A stretch of DNA of 64,000 bases, taken from contig NZ_RJUO01000003.1 of the NCBI RefSeq assembly GCF_003752365.1, forward strand, positions 558,001 through 622,000, read 5' to 3'. The notes beneath the pieces were generated by a model, which saw only the letters and a program-made list of their open reading frames with translations, did no database searches and was not told the origin of the DNA. The first letter of the stretch is position 1. Every line of letters starts with the position of its first letter. Source of the stretch: Frondihabitans sp. PhB188 (lineage in GTDB: Bacteria > Actinomycetota > Actinomycetes > Actinomycetales > Microbacteriaceae). This document shows, piece after piece, positions 9,013 to 16,947 of this stretch. Position numbers and translations under genes: made by a program.

Positions 9013-9950
9013 GACAGACGCACCTTCGGGTTGATAGCGCCCTGAGCCAGGTCGATGACCAGGTTCACGATGACGACGATGACTGCGGTGGCGAGGACGA
9101 GGCCCATCACCAGGGGGATGTCGCCCTGGCTGGTGGCGGTGACCGCCACCTGCCCGACGCCGGGGATGGCGAAGACCTGCTCGACGATGACCGCGCCGCC
9201 GAGGAGGCCGACGAACTGCACTGCCAGGACCGCGAGGGCCGGAGCGCCGGCGTTCCTGAGCACGTGCTTGAAGACGACGCTCGTGGTGGAGAGGCCGCGC
9301 GAGCGGAGCGTGCGGACGTAGTCCTGACGCAGGGCGTCGATCACCGAGCCGCGCACCTGCTGCGTGACGCCCGCCACGCCGCCGATCGCGAGGGCGATGA
9401 CCGGCAGGGTCACGGTCTTGATCCACTCGGACGGGGAGTCCGAGAACGAGGTGTATCCCGTCGGAGCGAAGAGCTTGAGGTTGATCGCGAGCACCAGGAC
9501 GAGCGCCAGCGCGATGAGGAAGCCGGGGATGCCGAACCCGAGGACGGAGAGGAACTGCACGATGCGGTCCACCCAGCCGCGGCGCGTGGCCGCCCAGACG
9601 CCGAGGACCACGGCGAACACCGCAGTGATGACGGTGGCGCCGATGACGAGGGTGAGCGTCACGCCGAGGCGGCTGGCGATGGCGTCGTTGACGGGCTGGC
9701 CGGTGAACCACGAGTCGCCGAAGCTGCCGTGGAGCGCATTGGTCAGCCAGTCGCCGAACTGGACGAGGATCGGCCGGTCCAGGCCGAGCTGGTGGTTCTT
9801 CTCAGCGACGCCCGCCTGTGTGGCGCTGTTGCCGAGGATCTTCCTGGCCACGTTGCCGCTGCCGGCATAGAGGAGGAAGAAGGCCACCGTCGTGATCACC
9901 ACGACCAGGACGGCGCCGGCGAGAAGACGCCGGATGATGAAGGTCAGCAT
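9009..9950 (-). CDS. ABC transporter permease (DppB type)
   Basis: A 313-residue integral membrane protein with about six helices. It begins MLTFIIRRLLAGAVLVVVIT and has the dipeptide-permease features LGLDRPILVQFGDWL and the ATPase-contact loop DYVRTLRSRGLSTTSVVFKHVL. It follows the substrate-binding protein gene, separated by a perfect hairpin, and overlaps the next gene by GTGA. The start at 9950 was chosen because homology to DppB proteins begins there; upstream in-frame sequence reads into the intergenic hairpin. Confidence 0.9.
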   Translation of the reverse strand: MLTFIIRRLLAGAVLVVVITTVAFFLLYAGSGNVARKILGNSATQAGVAEKNHQLGLDRPILVQFGDWLTNALHGSFGDSWFTGQPVNDAIASRLGVTLTLVIGATVITAVFAVVLGVWAATRRGWVDRIVQFLSVLGFGIPGFLIALALVLVLAINLKLFAPTGYTSFSDSPSEWIKTVTLPVIALAIGGVAGVTQQVRGSVIDALRQDYVRTLRSRGLSTTSVVFKHVLRNAGAPALAVLAVQFVGLLGGAVIVEQVFAIPGVGQVAVTATSQGDIPLVMGLVLATAVIVVIVNLVIDLAQGAINPKVRLS

Positions 9951-9989
9951 CGTTGGTTCCCTTGTGACTCGAGAAAGTGCGGAGGGGGT

Positions 9990-10021
9990 GGCGAGCCGGC
10001 GGGGAGTCCCGCCGGCTCGCC
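9990..10021 (-). other. Intra-operon hairpin between binding protein and permease genes
   Basis: A perfect 14-bp stem (GGCGAGCCGGCGGG with its complement) and a GAGT loop lies between the substrate-binding protein stop and the permease start. Such structures commonly stabilise the upstream mRNA or partly terminate, giving more binding protein than membrane components. It could also end a separate transcript. Confidence 0.75.
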
Positions 10022-10045
10022 GAGGTGCGGTGCGGCGTCGGCCCG

Positions 10046-11575
10046 CTAGGACTTCGGCTTGATGTTGTAGAGGTACGGGTACGCGTTTCCGACCTGGACG
10101 ATCGCGCTCGTCTTGGCGTCGGTGACGTACTCGCCCTTCGGGCGGAACCAGGGAGCGAACCAGGCCTGCTGGACGATGTAGGCGTTCAGCTCCTTGGTGG
10201 CCGCGGCGGCCTCGGACTCGGAGCCGCTCTGGATGGTCTTGCCCCACGCGACGACCTTGGGGTCGTTGTACTTGTAGGGGTTGAACGTGGCGGTCGGAAG
10301 CAGCTCGAAGTTCAGGATCTGCCACGCCGTGGGATCCTGCTGCAGCTGGAAGTAGGAGGACGTGTACTTCGGGGCGAGAACGTCGGCGATGAAGTTGTTG
10401 CCGGGGTCGGTGAACTTCACGGTGATGCCGATGGCCTTGAGCTGCTGCGCGAGCAGCGTGTAGGTGGCCGTTCCGAGGAGCGCCGAGCTCGGCTGCGAGA
10501 GCGTGAAGCCGTCGGCGTAACCGGCCTCCTTCATGAGCTCCTTGGCCTTCGTGGGGTTGTACGCGTAGGCGGAGTCGAGCGACTTGTCGTATCCGGGCGA
10601 CGAGGTCGGGAAGATCTGGGTCGTCGTCGTGCCGTAGCCGTAGCCGACCGTCTTGAGGAGCGCCTTGGTGTCGAACGCGTAGTTGATCGCCTGACGGACC
10701 TTGACGTTTCCGAGGGGCTTGTCGACGGTGCCGCCGCGGTCGAACAGGATCAGACCGGCCCAGTTGTACTCCTGGTCGTTCAGCGTCCAGCCGGCCGCCT
10801 TGATCTGGTCGACGGTGGTGATGTCCGAGACGTTGGCGCCGTTGACCTGGCCACCGCGGATGGCGTTGAGCAGGGCGGTCGGCGTCGCGAAGTACTTCAG
10901 CACGAGCTTGGCGTAGTGCTGGTCCTGGGGAGCCCAGTAGTCGGGGTTCTTGGTGAACGCGTAGCTGGAGCCGACGACGGTGTTCTTCACGTCCATCGTG
11001 TAGGGGCCCGAGCCCACCGGAACGGTCTTGAGCGTCGAGCTCGTGAAGGCCGCGGGCGACTCGATCTGGCCGGCGTTCTGCGTCAGCGACGTGAGCAGAG
11101 CCGGATCGGGAGCCGTGAGGTCGATCTCGAGGGTCGAGGAGTCGACCGCCTTCGCGTCTTTCACGAGCGCCAGGAGCGACTTGTTCGCCGAGTCGCCGTC
11201 ACGGAACCGAAGCACGTTCTGCGCGGCGGCAGAGGCGTCGAACTTGGTGCCGTCCGAGAACTTCACGTCGGTACGGAGGTCCATCGTGAGCTTGGTCTTG
11301 GAGGAGTCGTAGCTCCACTTGGTCGCCAGCCACGGCACGACCGTGCCGTCGGGGTCGGCGTGGACGAGTCCGTCGTAGACGGCCTGGCCGTAGGGCGACT
11401 CGTTCGCCCAGCTCATGCTCTGGGCGGCGAAGCTCGTCGCCGGGGCGAGAACGCCGAGCGTGAGAGTGCCGCTGCCGGAGTTGCTGCTGTCAGTGCTGCC
11501 TGAGTTCGACGAGCAGCCCGTCAGGGCCAGCCCGGCGACAACGGCGATCGCCGTCAGCGTCTTCCATCGGAACAT
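10046..11575 (-). CDS. Extracellular solute-binding lipoprotein, family 5 (dipeptide/oligosaccharide type)
   Basis: A 509-residue lipoprotein: MFRWKTLTAI and a hydrophobic segment precede the lipobox LTGC with lipidated Cys21, followed by a serine-rich linker. The mature part has SBP family 5 features such as VPWLATKWSYDSSKTKLTMDL, FSDGTKFDASAAAQNVLRF and the GSGPYTMD segment. It captures the ligand outside the membrane for the permeases downstream. Family 5 proteins bind peptides, nickel or oligosaccharides; the GH3 enzyme in the same operon favours a beta-linked oligosaccharide. The start was set at MFRWK because the upstream residues do not form a signal peptide. Confidence 0.9.
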   Translation of the reverse strand: MFRWKTLTAIAVVAGLALTGCSSNSGSTDSSNSGSGTLTLGVLAPATSFAAQSMSWANESPYGQAVYDGLVHADPDGTVVPWLATKWSYDSSKTKLTMDLRTDVKFSDGTKFDASAAAQNVLRFRDGDSANKSLLALVKDAKAVDSSTLEIDLTAPDPALLTSLTQNAGQIESPAAFTSSTLKTVPVGSGPYTMDVKNTVVGSSYAFTKNPDYWAPQDQHYAKLVLKYFATPTALLNAIRGGQVNGANVSDITTVDQIKAAGWTLNDQEYNWAGLILFDRGGTVDKPLGNVKVRQAINYAFDTKALLKTVGYGYGTTTTQIFPTSSPGYDKSLDSAYAYNPTKAKELMKEAGYADGFTLSQPSSALLGTATYTLLAQQLKAIGITVKFTDPGNNFIADVLAPKYTSSYFQLQQDPTAWQILNFELLPTATFNPYKYNDPKVVAWGKTIQSGSESEAAAATKELNAYIVQQAWFAPWFRPKGEYVTDAKTSAIVQVGNAYPYLYNIKPKS

Positions 11576-11595
11576 CTTTGATCCTCGCTGGTCGG

Positions 11596-11617
11596 GTCGT
11601 TCCACCGTTGGAGCGAC
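11596..11617. promoter_or_regulatory. Candidate operator upstream of the ABC/GH3 operon
   Basis: GTCGTTCCA and TGGAGCGAC form nine-base arms matching at eight positions around CCGT, 20 bp upstream of the binding-protein start. The regulator could be the TetR protein at the far end of the cluster; this is a guess. Confidence 0.45.
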
Positions 11618-11677
11618 TCTGATCGAGGAAGCTAACACAAAAACCGAGCGGTACATAGGTTTTCGCACAAATTGGCG

Positions 11678-11752
11678 AACCGGTTATCCAACCGTGATCC
11701 TTCGCGAGAGTCTGGACGCTTTGCATAGGCCGGTTATATAGTTGGCTTATGC
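11678..11752 (+). promoter_or_regulatory. MarR promoter region with repeated GGTTAT-type palindromes
   Basis: AACCGGTT (11678-11685) overlaps CGGTT-ATCC-AACCG (11681-11694), and a second CCGGTTATATAGTTGG stands at 11731-11745, just before the MarR start. The TTATAT at 11734-11739 fits a -10 box less than ten bases from the ATG, so the mRNA may have almost no leader. The repeats are likely MarR binding sites. Confidence 0.6.
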
Positions 11753-12174
11753 CTAGCCCCGTCACCACCCAGGACACGGCGCACGCCCTCGAGGCGGTCA
11801 TCACCTGGCTCCGCGACTCGCGCGAGCCCGCCGACATGTCGAAGAGCGCCCTCAGCGTCCTGGCGCGCCTCGACGCGCTCGGCCCGCTTCGCATCACGGA
11901 CCTCGCCGTGCGCGAGGGCATCACGCAGCCGGGCATGACCACGCTCGTCAATCGAATCGTCGGCCAGGGTCTCGCCGAGCGCCTCTCGGACCCCGACGAC
12001 GGCCGGGCTGTGCTCGTCGCTCTGACCGGAGCCGGCGTCGCGCGGCTGACCGAGTACCGCGTCTCGCGGACCGCCACGATCGCGGCGCGACTCGAGCGCC
12101 TCGACCCCGAGTCGCAGCTCGCACTCACCCAGGCAACCGACGCCCTGCGCCGATTCGTCACAGAACAGGACTGA
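11749..12174 (+). CDS. MarR-family transcriptional regulator
   Basis: A 141-residue winged-helix protein with the recognition region LRITDLAVREGITQPGMTTLVNRI followed by the wing DPDDGRAVLVALTGAG, which is the conserved MarR signature. It is four bases upstream of an MFS transporter gene in the same direction, the usual arrangement for a repressor controlling a drug or metabolite exporter together with itself. No ribosome binding site is visible before the ATG, and a -10-like TTATAT lies very close, so leaderless translation is plausible. Confidence 0.9.
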   Translation: MPSPVTTQDTAHALEAVITWLRDSREPADMSKSALSVLARLDALGPLRITDLAVREGITQPGMTTLVNRIVGQGLAERLSDPDDGRAVLVALTGAGVARLTEYRVSRTATIAARLERLDPESQLALTQATDALRRFVTEQD

Positions 12175-12178
12175 TCAC

Positions 12179-13447
12179 ATGTCGCACCACTCCCCCGCCG
12201 GCCCCCACGAGAAGGCGCCGAGCCCCTTCAAGCAGCCGCGAGCGGTGTGGGCCGTCGCGTTCGCCTGCGTGGTCTCGTTCATGGGAATCGGCCTCGTCGA
12301 CCCCATCCTCAAGACCCTCGCCGGCCAGCTGAGCGCGACCCCGTCGCAGGTCGAGCTGCTCTTCACCAGCTACCTCGTCGTCACTGCCGTCTGCATGCTC
12401 GGCACCGGCTGGATCTCGAGCCGAATCGGCGCAAAGCGCACCCTCATCGGCGGCCTCTCGATCATCGTCGTCTTCGCCGCCCTCGCCGGAGCCAGCGGCT
12501 CGATCGGCGAGATCGTCGGCTTCCGAGCCGGCTGGGGCCTCGGCAACGCGCTCTTCATCGCGACCTCGCTGTCGGTCATCGTCGGCTCGGCGAGCGGCGG
12601 CTTCGCCGGAGCGATCGTCCTCTACGAGAGCGCCCTCGGCGTCGGCATCGCGCTCGGCCCGCTGATCGGCGGCGTGCTCGGCTCGATCAGCTGGCGCGGG
12701 CCGTTCTTCGGCGTCTCGGCCCTGATGTTCATCGCCCTCCTCGCGACGGTCTTCCTCCTGCCGCCGCTCCCGAGACCGGCGCGCAAGCAGAAGCTCTCCG
12801 AGCCGCTCACGGCCCTCAAGCACAAGGCCCTGCGCACCACGAGCATCGTGGGCTTCCTCTACAACTGGGCCTTCTTCACGCTGCTCGGCTACTCGCCCTT
12901 CCTGATGGGCATCGACAGCCCGATCAAGCTCGGCTTCGTCTTCTGCGGCTGGGGCATCCTCGTCGCCGTCTTCGCCGTCTGGGGCGCGCCCTGGCTGCAG
13001 CGCCGGTTCGGCACCCCGAAGACGCTCTACGTCAACTTCGTGCTGATGGCCGTCGACCTCGCGGTCATCGGCATCGTCCCGTCGAACCACGTCGCGGTAA
13101 TCGTCTGCGTGATCATCGCCGGCGCGTTCATCGGCGTGAACAACACGCTCGTGACCACGGCCGTGATGAGCATCTCGCCGGTCGAGCGCCCGGTCGCGAG
13201 CGCGACCTACGGCTTCGTCCGCTTCATCGGCGGCGGCATGGCGCCGTTCGTCGCCGGCATCCTGGCTGCCGCGTTCAGCGAGCACGTCCCCTTCCTGCTG
13301 GGCACGGCGACCCTGGTGGCCGCGGCGATCGTCCTGAGCACGGCGCACAAGGCGCTCACCGCAGCCGACCGCGGCGAGGAGGCGCTGCCCGCCACCGCCG
13401 AAGAGGAGCACCTCGCCGAGGCCGAGGCCGTCGGCAACGCCGACTGA
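12179..13447 (+). CDS. MFS efflux transporter regulated by MarR
   Basis: A 422-residue 12-helix major facilitator of the drug:proton antiporter type: FACVVSFMGIGLVDPILKTLA in helix 1, GTGWISSRIGAKRTL as the loop 2-3 motif, and the LYESALGVGIALGPLIGGVLG motif in helix 5 that marks exporters. The C-terminal tail is acidic and non-membrane (TAEEEHLAEAEA). It forms an operon with the preceding MarR gene and is followed by a hairpin terminator. The exported compound cannot be told from sequence. Confidence 0.88.
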   Translation: MSHHSPAGPHEKAPSPFKQPRAVWAVAFACVVSFMGIGLVDPILKTLAGQLSATPSQVELLFTSYLVVTAVCMLGTGWISSRIGAKRTLIGGLSIIVVFAALAGASGSIGEIVGFRAGWGLGNALFIATSLSVIVGSASGGFAGAIVLYESALGVGIALGPLIGGVLGSISWRGPFFGVSALMFIALLATVFLLPPLPRPARKQKLSEPLTALKHKALRTTSIVGFLYNWAFFTLLGYSPFLMGIDSPIKLGFVFCGWGILVAVFAVWGAPWLQRRFGTPKTLYVNFVLMAVDLAVIGIVPSNHVAVIVCVIIAGAFIGVNNTLVTTAVMSISPVERPVASATYGFVRFIGGGMAPFVAGILAAAFSEHVPFLLGTATLVAAAIVLSTAHKALTAADRGEEALPATAEEEHLAEAEAVGNAD

Positions 13448-13470
13448 CGCCGAACCGGCCTCGCACGCAG

Positions 13471-13505
13471 AAGGCCCGTCGTCCCCGAACTAGACGGCGG
13501 GCCTT
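13471..13505 (+). terminator. Hairpin terminator of the MarR/MFS operon
   Basis: AAGGCCCGTCGTC pairs with GACGGCGGGCCTT across a short loop, with one G-T wobble. It starts 23 bases after the MFS stop codon. Confidence 0.8.
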
Positions 13506-13608
13506 GCAGTTGTGCGGGTGCGACGGCCGAACCCGAATCGGCCGTCACTCGATCTCCGCGGCCCCTACACCCCGTCTAATCGAGCTTGCCTCGTGAATGT
13601 AGCAAGGT

Positions 13609-13635
13609 TCGACCACAAAGTTAATACCTGGTCGA
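13609..13635. promoter_or_regulatory. TCGACCA/TGGTCGA inverted repeat, downstream copy
   Basis: TCGACCA and TGGTCGA are separated by 13 bases. The right part, AGTTAATACCTGGTCGA (13619-13635), matches AGTTACTCCCTGGTCGA at 14909-14925 at 15 of 17 positions, so the tandem TetR gene is bracketed by two similar sites. Confidence 0.55.
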
Positions 13636-13653
13636 GAAAATGTTGTCTCGTGG

Positions 13654-14856
13654 TCAGGTGAGGTGCCGCGACGGCACCAGCGCCCGGTTGATCTCGGTAC
13701 GGATCAGTTCGGCGGCGCCCTCCATGGGCAGGTAGAACGTCTGGATCCGCAGACCCTCCCAGAGCGCCAGCGTCCACGTCGCCTCCGCCACCGGTTCGAC
13801 ACCCGGCGCCAGCTCGCCCGCAGCCTCGACATCGCGGAAGACCCCCACCAGGCGGTCGAGCTGACCGCCGAACCGCGTGACGAAGTAGCCGTTCGCCGGA
13901 TGCTGGGGCTCGATCGCCTCGAACGCCAGCGCCGACCGCACGCGCTCGATCTCCGCCTCGTTCTCGCGGGTGGTGCTCCGGGCGACCTCGTGCACCAGGC
14001 GCAGGAACTCGCCCCCGTCTCGCGCGATCCCCCGCGGAATCCGCGTGGCCAGCTCCGTCCCGTCCGAGTCGAAGACGCCCTGCAGCAGCGCCTGCTTGGT
14101 GGGGTAGTGGTAGAGCAGCGTGCTGTGGGCGATGCCGGCGTTCGCGGCGATCTCGCGGATCCTCGCGTCCCGGTAGCCCGAGCCGGCGAAGACCCGGATG
14201 GCGGAGCGCAGGATCCGCGCCTCGACCGCGTCGTCGTCACCGCGAGGCGCGTCCGACGCGGCGGCGGGCTCTCCCCGGGGCGCCGCCGGGGTCTCCGTCG
14301 TCGCGCCCGTCCGCAGCCGGTAGGCGAGCGACTGCGCGGCGTCGACCCGCCCGGGCAGGTACAGCCCGAGGAGGCGGAGGCCGTCCCAGGCGGCGTGCAG
14401 GGCCGGACCGACCGAGCCGAACTCGCCGATCAGCCTGGCGTGGACGCCGTTCATCTGGCCGATGATCCAGTCGTGCCCGAGGTGCTCCGGCGTCCGCGCC
14501 TCGCCGAGCATCACCGTGTATAGCTCCGTCTCCCGGCGCCGCGAGGCGAGCTGCTCGGCCTGGAGCACGATCCGCTCGGCCGCGTCGAGCCGGCCGAGCT
14601 CGGAGCCGGTGAGGGCGGCCAGGTTGCGGTCCTGGATGCGCTCGAGCAGGGCGACGAACAGAGCCTGCTTCGTGGCGAAGTGGCGGGCCACACCCGGAGC
14701 GCTCATCCCGGCCGCGACCGACACCCGTCGGATCGACGTCTCGGCATAGCCGCCCTCGGCGAGAGCCCGCTCGGCGGCGTCGAGGATCTCCACCCGCGAC
14801 GCGGCACTCCGCAGCCGACGCCCGTCGGGGCGACTGCTGTCCGAGGCGGGATTCAC
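13654..14856 (-). CDS. Double TetR regulator: two complete TetR modules in one polypeptide
   Basis: A 400-residue protein with two DNA-binding domains. The first is at residues 20-66 (IRRVSVAAGMSAPGVARHFATK) and has its own short C-terminal domain ending GLRLLGLYLPGRVDAAQ. After a proline- and alanine-rich linker (about 183-210) comes a second module: IREIAANAGIAHSTLLYHYPTK at 233-254 and a ligand domain with HPANGYFVTRFGGQL and GLRIQTFYLPM. A normal TetR has about 200 residues and one domain. GTG at 14856 is preceded by GAGAGGA. Similar inverted repeats lie upstream and downstream. The target is unknown; divergent opuC genes begin 200 bp away. Confidence 0.88.
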   Translation of the reverse strand: MNPASDSSRPDGRRLRSAASRVEILDAAERALAEGGYAETSIRRVSVAAGMSAPGVARHFATKQALFVALLERIQDRNLAALTGSELGRLDAAERIVLQAEQLASRRRETELYTVMLGEARTPEHLGHDWIIGQMNGVHARLIGEFGSVGPALHAAWDGLRLLGLYLPGRVDAAQSLAYRLRTGATTETPAAPRGEPAAASDAPRGDDDAVEARILRSAIRVFAGSGYRDARIREIAANAGIAHSTLLYHYPTKQALLQGVFDSDGTELATRIPRGIARDGGEFLRLVHEVARSTTRENEAEIERVRSALAFEAIEPQHPANGYFVTRFGGQLDRLVGVFRDVEAAGELAPGVEPVAEATWTLALWEGLRIQTFYLPMEGAAELIRTEINRALVPSRHLT

Positions 14857-14896
14857 GAGGTCCTCTCAAGGTCGATGGGGCCCGACTCTACGCGGA

Positions 14897-14925
14897 TCGA
14901 CCGAACTTAGTTACTCCCTGGTCGA
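14897..14925. promoter_or_regulatory. TCGACCG/TGGTCGA inverted repeat, promoter copy
   Basis: Located 41-69 bp upstream of the double TetR start. It contains AGTTACTCCCTGGTCGA, nearly the same 17-mer as at 13619. A probable binding site for the double regulator. Confidence 0.6.
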
Positions 14926-15056
14926 ACGTCTGCCATCCGTCTGATTCGAGGGAAACGCGAAACGTCACTAGGCTGGTCGGCATTTGCTCGCGACGGGTGT
15001 CGCCCAGACGAGCCGTGACCTCGTGCTTACTGATGTGAACGGAACGAATACGACTG

Positions 15057-15707
15057 ATGCTGTGGAAATTTCTCGTCGACCGATGGGACCAGATCTGGTT
15101 CTCGTCCTGGCAGCATCTGTCGCTGGTGATCCAGTGCCTCGTGCTCGCCGTGGTGATCGCGCTGGTGATCGCCGCCCTCGTCTACCGGAGCCGGACCTGG
15201 AGCGGGATCGCCAACGGCGTCTCCGCCGTGGGGCTCACGATCCCGTCCTTCGCCCTGATCGGGCTCCTGATCGCGCCGCTCGGCTTCGGCGTCGTGCCGT
15301 CGGTCGTCGTGGTGACCTTCTTCGCCGCGCTGCCGATCCTGCGCAACGCCGTCGTCGGCCTCTCGGAGGTCGATGAGGGCGTCGTCGAGTCGGCGCGCGG
15401 CATCGGCATGAGCCGGTTCCGCACCTTCGCCACCGTCGAGCTGCCTCTGGCCTGGCCCATCATCCTGACCGGCGTGCGCATCTCGGCGCAGATGGTCATG
15501 GGCGTGGCGGCCGTGACGGCCTACGGCCTCGGCCCCGGTCTCGGCGGCTTCGTCTTCTCGGGTCTGTCGCGCCTCGGCGGCGCCAACTCCCTGCAGTCCG
15601 TCGTGGTCGGGGTGGTGGGCGTCGTCGTCCTCGCCTTCGTCCTCGACCTCCTTCTTCTCGGCCTCGGCCGACTGACCATCTCGCGAGGTATCCGTGTCGC
15701 ACGCTGA
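15057..15707 (+). CDS. Osmoprotectant ABC transporter permease (OpuCB type)
   Basis: A 216-residue membrane protein with about six helices: MLWKFLVDRWDQIWFSSWQHL at the N-terminus is typical of the OpuC/YehW permeases, and ESARGIGMSRFRTFATVELPLAWPII is the ATPase-contact loop. It transports quaternary ammonium compatible solutes such as glycine betaine, choline or carnitine with the next three genes. The gene overlaps the ATPase gene by 14 bases. No strong ribosome binding site precedes the ATG. Confidence 0.9.
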   Translation: MLWKFLVDRWDQIWFSSWQHLSLVIQCLVLAVVIALVIAALVYRSRTWSGIANGVSAVGLTIPSFALIGLLIAPLGFGVVPSVVVVTFFAALPILRNAVVGLSEVDEGVVESARGIGMSRFRTFATVELPLAWPIILTGVRISAQMVMGVAAVTAYGLGPGLGGFVFSGLSRLGGANSLQSVVVGVVGVVVLAFVLDLLLLGLGRLTISRGIRVAR

Positions 15708-16947
15708 CCCCACCACCACCACCACCACCACCACCGACTCCGGTCGCAGCATCCTGCTCGACCAGGTCACCAAGCGCTACCCCGGCCAGGCGAAGCCCGC
15801 CGTCGACGGCATCACCCTCGAGATCCCCGCCGGCAAGATCGTCATGCTCGTGGGCCCCTCGGGCTGCGGCAAGACCACGACGCTCAAGATGATCAACCGG
15901 CTCATCGAGCCGACCGAGGGCCGCATCGTCCTCGGCGACGACGACGTGACCGGCATCGACGGCGACGAGCTGCGCCGCCAGATCGGCTACGTCATCCAGG
16001 CCGGCGGGCTCTTCCCGCACATGACGGTCGCAACCAACATCGGCGTCGTGCCGAAGATGCTGGGCTGGTCGAAAGACCGGATCGCCGCCCGCGTCGACGA
16101 GCTCCTCGAGCTCGTGTCGCTCGACCCCGAGGTCTACCGCGACCGCTTCCCCAAAGAGCTCTCGGGCGGACAGCAGCAGCGCGTCGGAGTCGCCCGCGCC
16201 CTCGCCGCCGACCCGCCCGTGCTGCTGATGGACGAGCCCTTCGGCGCCGTCGATCCGATCACGCGCCAGCGCCTGCAGGACGAGCTGATCAACATCCAGC
16301 ACGAGCTGCACAAGACCATCGTGATCGTCACCCACGACTTCGACGAGGCCGTGAAGCTCGGCGACTGGATCGTCGTCTTCTCGGAGGGGGCGCACATCGT
16401 GCAGTACGACACCCCCGAGCGGATCCTCGCCGAGCCCGCCAACGAGTTCGTCGAGAACTTCATCGGCGCCGGCGCAGGCCTCAAGCAGCTCACGCTCAAC
16501 CGCGTGCGCGACGTCGAGCTCGCCGACGCGGTCGTCGTCCAGGCGGGCGAATCCGCCGCCGCGGTGCTCGCGCGCATCGAGGCCGCCGGTCACGGCCACG
16601 CCGTGATCGTCGACTCCCGCGAGCGCCCGATCCGCTGGCCCTCGAAGCGCCAGCTCGGCCGCATGGAGACCGTGCCGTCCGACGTCGACGCGAACCTCCC
16701 GGTCGTCGGACAGGGCGCGACGCTGAACGACGCCCTCGACACCATGCTCGTGTCGAGCGCGGGGGCCGCCCTGGTGACGGGGCCGCGCGACCGGTTCGTC
16801 GGCGTGATCACCGTCGAGGTGGTCATGGAGGCGATCACGCGCTCCCGCCGGCTGGCGGCGGAGAGCGCCGAGAAGCCGGTCGGCACGAACACCGGCACGT
16901 TCGACGTCGTCGTGGATCCTGCGCTCGCCTCCGAGGCCCCGGCATGA
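15694..16947 (+). CDS. Osmoprotectant ABC transporter ATPase with CBS region (OpuCA type)
   Basis: A 417-residue ATPase: GTG start, a run of eight threonines, then Walker A GPSGCGKTT, the Q-loop YVIQAGGLFPHMTVATN typical of glycine betaine ATPases, ELSGGQQQR, and LLMDEPFGAVDPITR. The C-terminal third (about residues 270-395) contains a CBS-like region, VDANLPVVGQGATLNDALD and GVITVEVVMEAI, which in OpuA senses ionic strength. It overlaps both neighbouring permease genes, indicating translational coupling. Confidence 0.92.
   Translation: MSHADPTTTTTTTTDSGRSILLDQVTKRYPGQAKPAVDGITLEIPAGKIVMLVGPSGCGKTTTLKMINRLIEPTEGRIVLGDDDVTGIDGDELRRQIGYVIQAGGLFPHMTVATNIGVVPKMLGWSKDRIAARVDELLELVSLDPEVYRDRFPKELSGGQQQRVGVARALAADPPVLLMDEPFGAVDPITRQRLQDELINIQHELHKTIVIVTHDFDEAVKLGDWIVVFSEGAHIVQYDTPERILAEPANEFVENFIGAGAGLKQLTLNRVRDVELADAVVVQAGESAAAVLARIEAAGHGHAVIVDSRERPIRWPSKRQLGRMETVPSDVDANLPVVGQGATLNDALDTMLVSSAGAALVTGPRDRFVGVITVEVVMEAITRSRRLAAESAEKPVGTNTGTFDVVVDPALASEAPA
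15712..15735 (+). repeat. (ACC)8 trinucleotide repeat in the opuCA-like gene
   Basis: Eight consecutive ACC codons encode a threonine tract near the N-terminus. Unit changes would be in frame and alter only tract length. Confidence 0.9.
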
